Shown here piece after piece: positions 60,569-64,000 of a DNA stretch of 64,000 nt (position 1 is its first letter; each line of letters opens with the position of its first letter). Below the pieces are notes generated by a model. It did not search any database, had not been told where the DNA came from, and saw only the letters and a list, made by a program, of their open reading frames with translations. The stretch covers positions 79,202 through 143,201 of the forward strand of contig NZ_MJAJ01000019.1 in assembly GCF_001746365.1 (NCBI RefSeq), in the 5' to 3' direction. This DNA comes from Streptomyces sp. LUP30 (lineage in GTDB: Bacteria; Actinomycetota; Actinomycetes; Streptomycetales; Streptomycetaceae). The translations under genes were made by a program, and so were the position numbers.

Positions 60569-63400
60569 TCACTTCGCGTGACGTCCCGCCGCCAGACGGA
60601 CGATGTCCACCCGCGAACGGATCCCCAGCTTGCGGTAGACCCGGGTCAGCGTCGCCTCGACCGTCTTGACGCTGATGAACAGACGCGCGGCGATCTCCCG
60701 GTTGGTCGCGCCCTCCATGACGAGCGCGGCGACCTGACGCTCCATCGAGGCCAGCCCCTCCAGCACGTCGGACGGCGGCTGCTGCCGGACGACGGCGAGC
60801 TGCTGCGCCGCCGCGCCCTCCGCGGCGGCCGCGTCCACCTGACGCAGCCAGGGCAGCGCCCGGCACCGCCGGAACAGCCGCGCCGCCTCGTCGTACGACG
60901 TCGGCCCGAGCGCCGTTCCCGGCCGCAGGGTGCGCAACCGGGCCAGGGCGAACGCCGCCCGCGCCTCCTCCAGGCCGTACCCCAGCTTGGCGAGCCGGTC
61001 CTGAACGGACGTCAGCCGGGACAGCGCCGCCTCGTGGTCGCCGAGCGCCGCCCGCACCATCGCCTCCGAACGGTCCAGCACGGCCAGCACGCTCTCCCGG
61101 TCCAGCCGCAGCGCGTGCTCGCGCGTGACGTCGATGACGTCCTGGGCCTCGCCCGGCTCGCCGGCCAGGACCAGCGCCTCCGCGAGGTCGCCCTGCCAGC
61201 GGCCGCGCGCCGGGTCGGTGATGCGCAGCCCGGCCTCCAGCTCCCGCACCCGGCGCAGCGAACCGACCGCGCCCGCCGCGTCCCCGGCCACCAGCTGGGC
61301 GTGGCCCAGCGCGGCCAGCGCGCGCGAGAGGTACATCTGGTCGCCGTCCTCCTCGGCGCGCCCCGCCGCCTCCCGGGCCAGCTCCAGCGCCCGGTCGACG
61401 TCGCCGCCGGACGCCTCGGCGAGGGAGGCGAGCATCGCGGAGGCCCCCAGGCCGATGCCCGAGTCGCGGGCCAGCCGCAGGCTCTCACGGGCCAGGTCGA
61501 GGGCGCGTCCGCAGTGCCCGGAGCGCAGTTCCGTCTCGGCGAGGAAGCGCTGGAAGTGCACCTCGCTCTCGACCATGCCGCGCCGGCGCACCTCGCGCAG
61601 CAGAGCCGTGATGGTGGAACGGGCCTCCGCCAGCTGGTCGCTCATCATCAGCCAGCGGAACCTGGCCGCGCCGACGCCGTTGTGATGGCAGGCCACATAC
61701 GGGTCCTGCGGCTCCTTCATCGCCTGCTTGATGGTCGCGGGCGCGTTCGGGTGCCCCATCAGGGTCTCGGTGGAGGACTGGAAGGACAGCGCCATGAGCT
61801 CGGTGCGCCGGTCGTCGCCGCGCGCGGCCAGCTCCGCCGCGTGCGCCGCCTCCTGCCGCGCCTCGGAGAAGTCGCCCTCGACGATCAGCTTGCGCCAGGC
61901 GAGGTGGTAGTGGACCAGCGCGAGCAGCCGGGGGTCGTCGCCGGCGTCGGCCAGGGCCTGCGGGAAGACGGCGTCGACGTCGCCGAGTGCCTGCCCGGCG
62001 GCCTCGATGACCACCTCCCAGGCGCGGATCCGGTCGGCGGGCACGGTGGCCCGGGTCAGCACCTCCCGCGCGATCTCCCGCGCGAGGTCCACCTCGCCGG
62101 CCGTGATCGCGTCCTCCGCTGCCTGGAGGCGGTGCTGGTCCGGAGCGGGCGTGCCGTCCGGCGGGGTGTGCCGGGCGGCGAGCAGCCCGAGCGAGGCGGC
62201 GACCGAGGGGGCGCCCCGGTCCCTGGACAGGGCGGCGGCCTCGGCGAGCCGGGCGGACACCTCGGGGTCCGTGCCGGTGGTGGCCAGGGCGAGGTTGCGG
62301 GCCCGCTCGATGGGGTCGGAGGCGGCGGTGGACAGCGCGGCGTGCGCGGCCCGGCGCTCCTGCGCGGGGGCCTCGGCGTACAGCGCCGCGGAGATCAGCG
62401 GGTGCGCGAACCGCACGGCGGGCCCCTCGGGCTCGGTCGCCAGCAGCCCGAGCTCGGCGGCCCGGGCGGTCTCGGCCTCGGCGTTCTCCCGGCCGGCCGC
62501 GTGCAGCAGGGCCAGCGTGGGACGGGCGCCCGCGCTGGCCACCAGCAGGGTGCGCCGGGCCTCGGCGGAGAGCATGTCGAGGCGGCTGAGGACCAGGGCG
62601 CGCAGCGAGGTCGGCACCGGCAGCGGCTCGCCCGGCCGGGGCGGTGTCGGACTCTCGCCGAGGGCGCGGCCCAGCTCCAGGGCGAAGAGGGGGTTGCCGC
62701 CGCTGGTGCGGTGGATCTCCCGCATCGTCGAGCGGGGCAGGTCGGTGTAGCCGCGGTGATCGAGCAGCGCGGAGACCTGGGCGCGGGAGAGCGGGTTGAG
62801 GCGGACGGCGAGGGTGTCGGGCGGGGACGCGCGCAGCTGGCGGTCGTACTCCTGGCCCTCGGTCCGGACCGCGCAGAGCAGCTGGACGGGGGTGTCGCCG
62901 AGGCGGCGCGCGGCGAAACCGAGGAGCTCGGCGCTGGCCGAGTCCAGCCACTGCAGGTCGTCGGCGACGAGCAGGACCGGGCCCGCCGCGGCCAGGGCGC
63001 GCAGCGCGGACAGGACGGCCAGCCGCAGCGCGAGGCCGTCGCGCTGCAGAGTCGATTCGCCGCGGCCGGTCAGCGCGGACTCCAGGGCGGTGCGCTGGGC
63101 GGCGGGCAGCTTGTCCGAGATCTCGTCGAGGACCAGACCGAAGAGATCGGCCAGGGCCAGGAACGGCAGGTGCGATTCGGACTCGGTGGCGGAGCAGCGC
63201 AGCACGGTGCGCGCCGCGTCGCCGTAATCCGCGGCCAATGCCCGCAGCACGGTCGACTTTCCTATTCCGGCCGGGCCGTGCAGCAGCACACTGCCGCCGC
63301 GGGTCAGCTGCTCGCGGGCGGCCGCGTACAGCTCGTCCCTGCCGATGACCAGGTCGGGGCGGCATCTGGCAGGCTCCTTGAAGTCCCGTCGCACGGTCAC
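60569..63400 (-). CDS. LAL-family LuxR regulator with AAA ATPase domain
   Basis: 943 residues. Walker A GPAGIGKST is at about 42-50 and Walker B VLLVADDLQWLD at about 150-161. A large helical (TPR-like) middle follows, then a C-terminal LuxR HTH (about 880-940: MERQVAALVMEGATNREIAA, SVKTVEATLTRVYRKLG). GTG 63400 has an ideal AGGAGG six bases upstream; the longer frame from 63442 lacks one. MalT-like regulators of this size often control secondary metabolism. The upstream 63401-63530 is unusually AT-rich, which suggests the promoter. The target is unknown; the secreted trypsin gene is next downstream, 316 bases on. Confidence 0.9.
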   Translation of the reverse strand: MTVRRDFKEPARCRPDLVIGRDELYAAAREQLTRGGSVLLHGPAGIGKSTVLRALAADYGDAARTVLRCSATESESHLPFLALADLFGLVLDEISDKLPAAQRTALESALTGRGESTLQRDGLALRLAVLSALRALAAAGPVLLVADDLQWLDSASAELLGFAARRLGDTPVQLLCAVRTEGQEYDRQLRASPPDTLAVRLNPLSRAQVSALLDHRGYTDLPRSTMREIHRTSGGNPLFALELGRALGESPTPPRPGEPLPVPTSLRALVLSRLDMLSAEARRTLLVASAGARPTLALLHAAGRENAEAETARAAELGLLATEPEGPAVRFAHPLISAALYAEAPAQERRAAHAALSTAASDPIERARNLALATTGTDPEVSARLAEAAALSRDRGAPSVAASLGLLAARHTPPDGTPAPDQHRLQAAEDAITAGEVDLAREIAREVLTRATVPADRIRAWEVVIEAAGQALGDVDAVFPQALADAGDDPRLLALVHYHLAWRKLIVEGDFSEARQEAAHAAELAARGDDRRTELMALSFQSSTETLMGHPNAPATIKQAMKEPQDPYVACHHNGVGAARFRWLMMSDQLAEARSTITALLREVRRRGMVESEVHFQRFLAETELRSGHCGRALDLARESLRLARDSGIGLGASAMLASLAEASGGDVDRALELAREAAGRAEEDGDQMYLSRALAALGHAQLVAGDAAGAVGSLRRVRELEAGLRITDPARGRWQGDLAEALVLAGEPGEAQDVIDVTREHALRLDRESVLAVLDRSEAMVRAALGDHEAALSRLTSVQDRLAKLGYGLEEARAAFALARLRTLRPGTALGPTSYDEAARLFRRCRALPWLRQVDAAAAEGAAAQQLAVVRQQPPSDVLEGLASMERQVAALVMEGATNREIAARLFISVKTVEATLTRVYRKLGIRSRVDIVRLAAGRHAK

Positions 63401-63644
63401 CGCTCCCCTCCTAGTGTCGTGTCCGGGCCAAATTCTAGGCAACGACTCTTTGAAATTCGGAGGTGTGACGTGGTGAGGGATATAACAACGTGATGCATAG
63501 GGAAATTCATGATGACAGTGAGTGAATAATCGTGCGTCGTGAGGGGGCTCCCTGGCTGGATGTGATCGCTCCTGCGCGGCACCCCGCCGGGTGCGTGCCG
63601 CGGCCGTGCCGAACCGTCCCCGGCGGGGGCGCGGCGCCGTCGCG

Positions 63645-64000
63645 CTACGGCAGCAGACCCGCCCTGCGGGCCGCGACCACCGCCTCTCCCCGGGTGCGCG
63701 CGCCCATCTTGCGCATCGCCGACCTCAGATAACCCTTGACCGTCTCGGCGCGCAGCCCCAGCCGCTCGGCCGCCGCCGCGTTCGTCGCCCCCGCCGCCAC
63801 ACACGCCAGCACGTCCAGCTCACGCGGCGCCAAGGCGACCGGCCGCCGCTCCGGCCCCCGCGGCGTTCCCGGGGCCAGCAGCCCGCAGGCGTCGAGGAGC
63901 TCCGCGCGCAGCACCGGGTCGGCGATCCGCGGGGCCAGAGCGCGCAGCGCGGCGTGCGCCTCGCGCACCTGCTCCCAGCCTGCCGGAGCCCCGCCGCCCC
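63645..64000 (-). CDS. LuxR-type regulator, C-terminal part (cut by window end)
   Basis: The frame is open to the window edge, so the N-terminus lies outside; an in-frame GTG at 63968 is probably internal. The visible part has a short helical region (REAHAALRALAPRIADPVLR) then a LuxR HTH (LAPRELDVLACVAAGATNAA, ETVKGYLRSAMRKMGARTRG). Members with this HTH commonly have an N-terminal GAF domain, but that is not visible here. Same strand as the LAL regulator. Confidence 0.8.
   Translation of the reverse strand, partial: GGGAPAGWEQVREAHAALRALAPRIADPVLRAELLDACGLLAPGTPRGPERRPVALAPRELDVLACVAAGATNAAAAERLGLRAETVKGYLRSAMRKMGARTRGEAVVAARRAGLLP

Noticed and set aside
60578..63493. 971-codon frame antisense to the LAL regulator
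   Set aside because: Shadow frame with Gly/Arg/Val-rich composition; the minus-strand gene has Walker and HTH motifs.

Overview
The window reads as chromosomal DNA of a Streptomyces. GC content is very high, codon third positions are almost all G or C, GTG and TTG starts are common, many adjacent genes overlap by ATGA or GTGA, and the gene families are typical of the genus: DUF2637, PucR, LAL-type LuxR regulators, FurS/KatG and CbtAB under a cobalamin riboswitch. The species cannot be fixed from sequence alone. I see no tRNA, rRNA, CRISPR array, prophage or intact insertion sequence.

Layout. 1-3157: 3' part of an atypical alkA, ogt, a DUF456 membrane protein and a LuxR-type regulator. 3635-7980: a PP2C-like protein that appears to have lost its catalytic metal ligands, then a pyruvate oxidase. 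7981-8910: decayed DNA with a frameshifted gene and an IS701-type transposase remnant. 8911-13610: a one-pass HTH/membrane regulator, two small secreted proteins and an anti-sigma-like ATPase. 13779-18380: DUF2637 protein, FhuF-like reductase with an iron box, a GntR regulator and a helical-repeat protein. 18553-27934: purine catabolism, with a PucR regulator, the three xanthine dehydrogenase subunits, an AzgA-type permease, and an XdhC carrying a large tandem-repeat insertion. 27886-30576: orphan LanC-like protein, SRPBCC protein and lipoprotein deacetylase. 30755-33744: two secreted GH43 arabinan/xylan-active enzymes. 33966-36693: katG-furS. 36785-40354: cysteine-desulfurase-like protein, cobalamin riboswitch with cbtB-cbtA, and a phosphatase-like protein. 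40567-45005: NCS1 permease, a broken GntR regulator, cobK and cobH. 45357-49311: FUSC exporter, a tiny Cys-rich ORF, Rieske/DUF2231, DUF1360, and DUF4396 behind a CsoR-type operator. 49503-52900: two PAP2 phosphatases and a DedA protein divergent from a BlaI/M56 pair. 53080-56824: ABC exporter with its own two-component system. 56849-64000: CorA, a winged-helix protein, secreted trypsin, a LAL-type regulator and the end of another LuxR regulator.

How the genes work together. The clearest functional units are purine uptake and oxidation (18553-27934), redox-controlled peroxide defence (33966-36693) and vitamin-B12-controlled cobalt uptake with two corrin-ring enzymes nearby (38281-45005). The most interesting inferred unit is 50183-52900. 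A DedA protein (candidate undecaprenyl-phosphate translocase) and two PAP2 phosphatases (one BcrC-like) are transcribed away from a BlaI repressor/M56 protease pair, with two BlaI-like dyads between them. This could be a wall-stress-responsive lipid-carrier recycling module.

A second theme is short tandem repeats. They occur in many intergenic spaces (for example 1336-1395, 17450-17565, 39653-39707, 45221-45256, 49453-49491) and have also entered coding sequence in ogt, the GntR gene and, most strikingly, xdhC.
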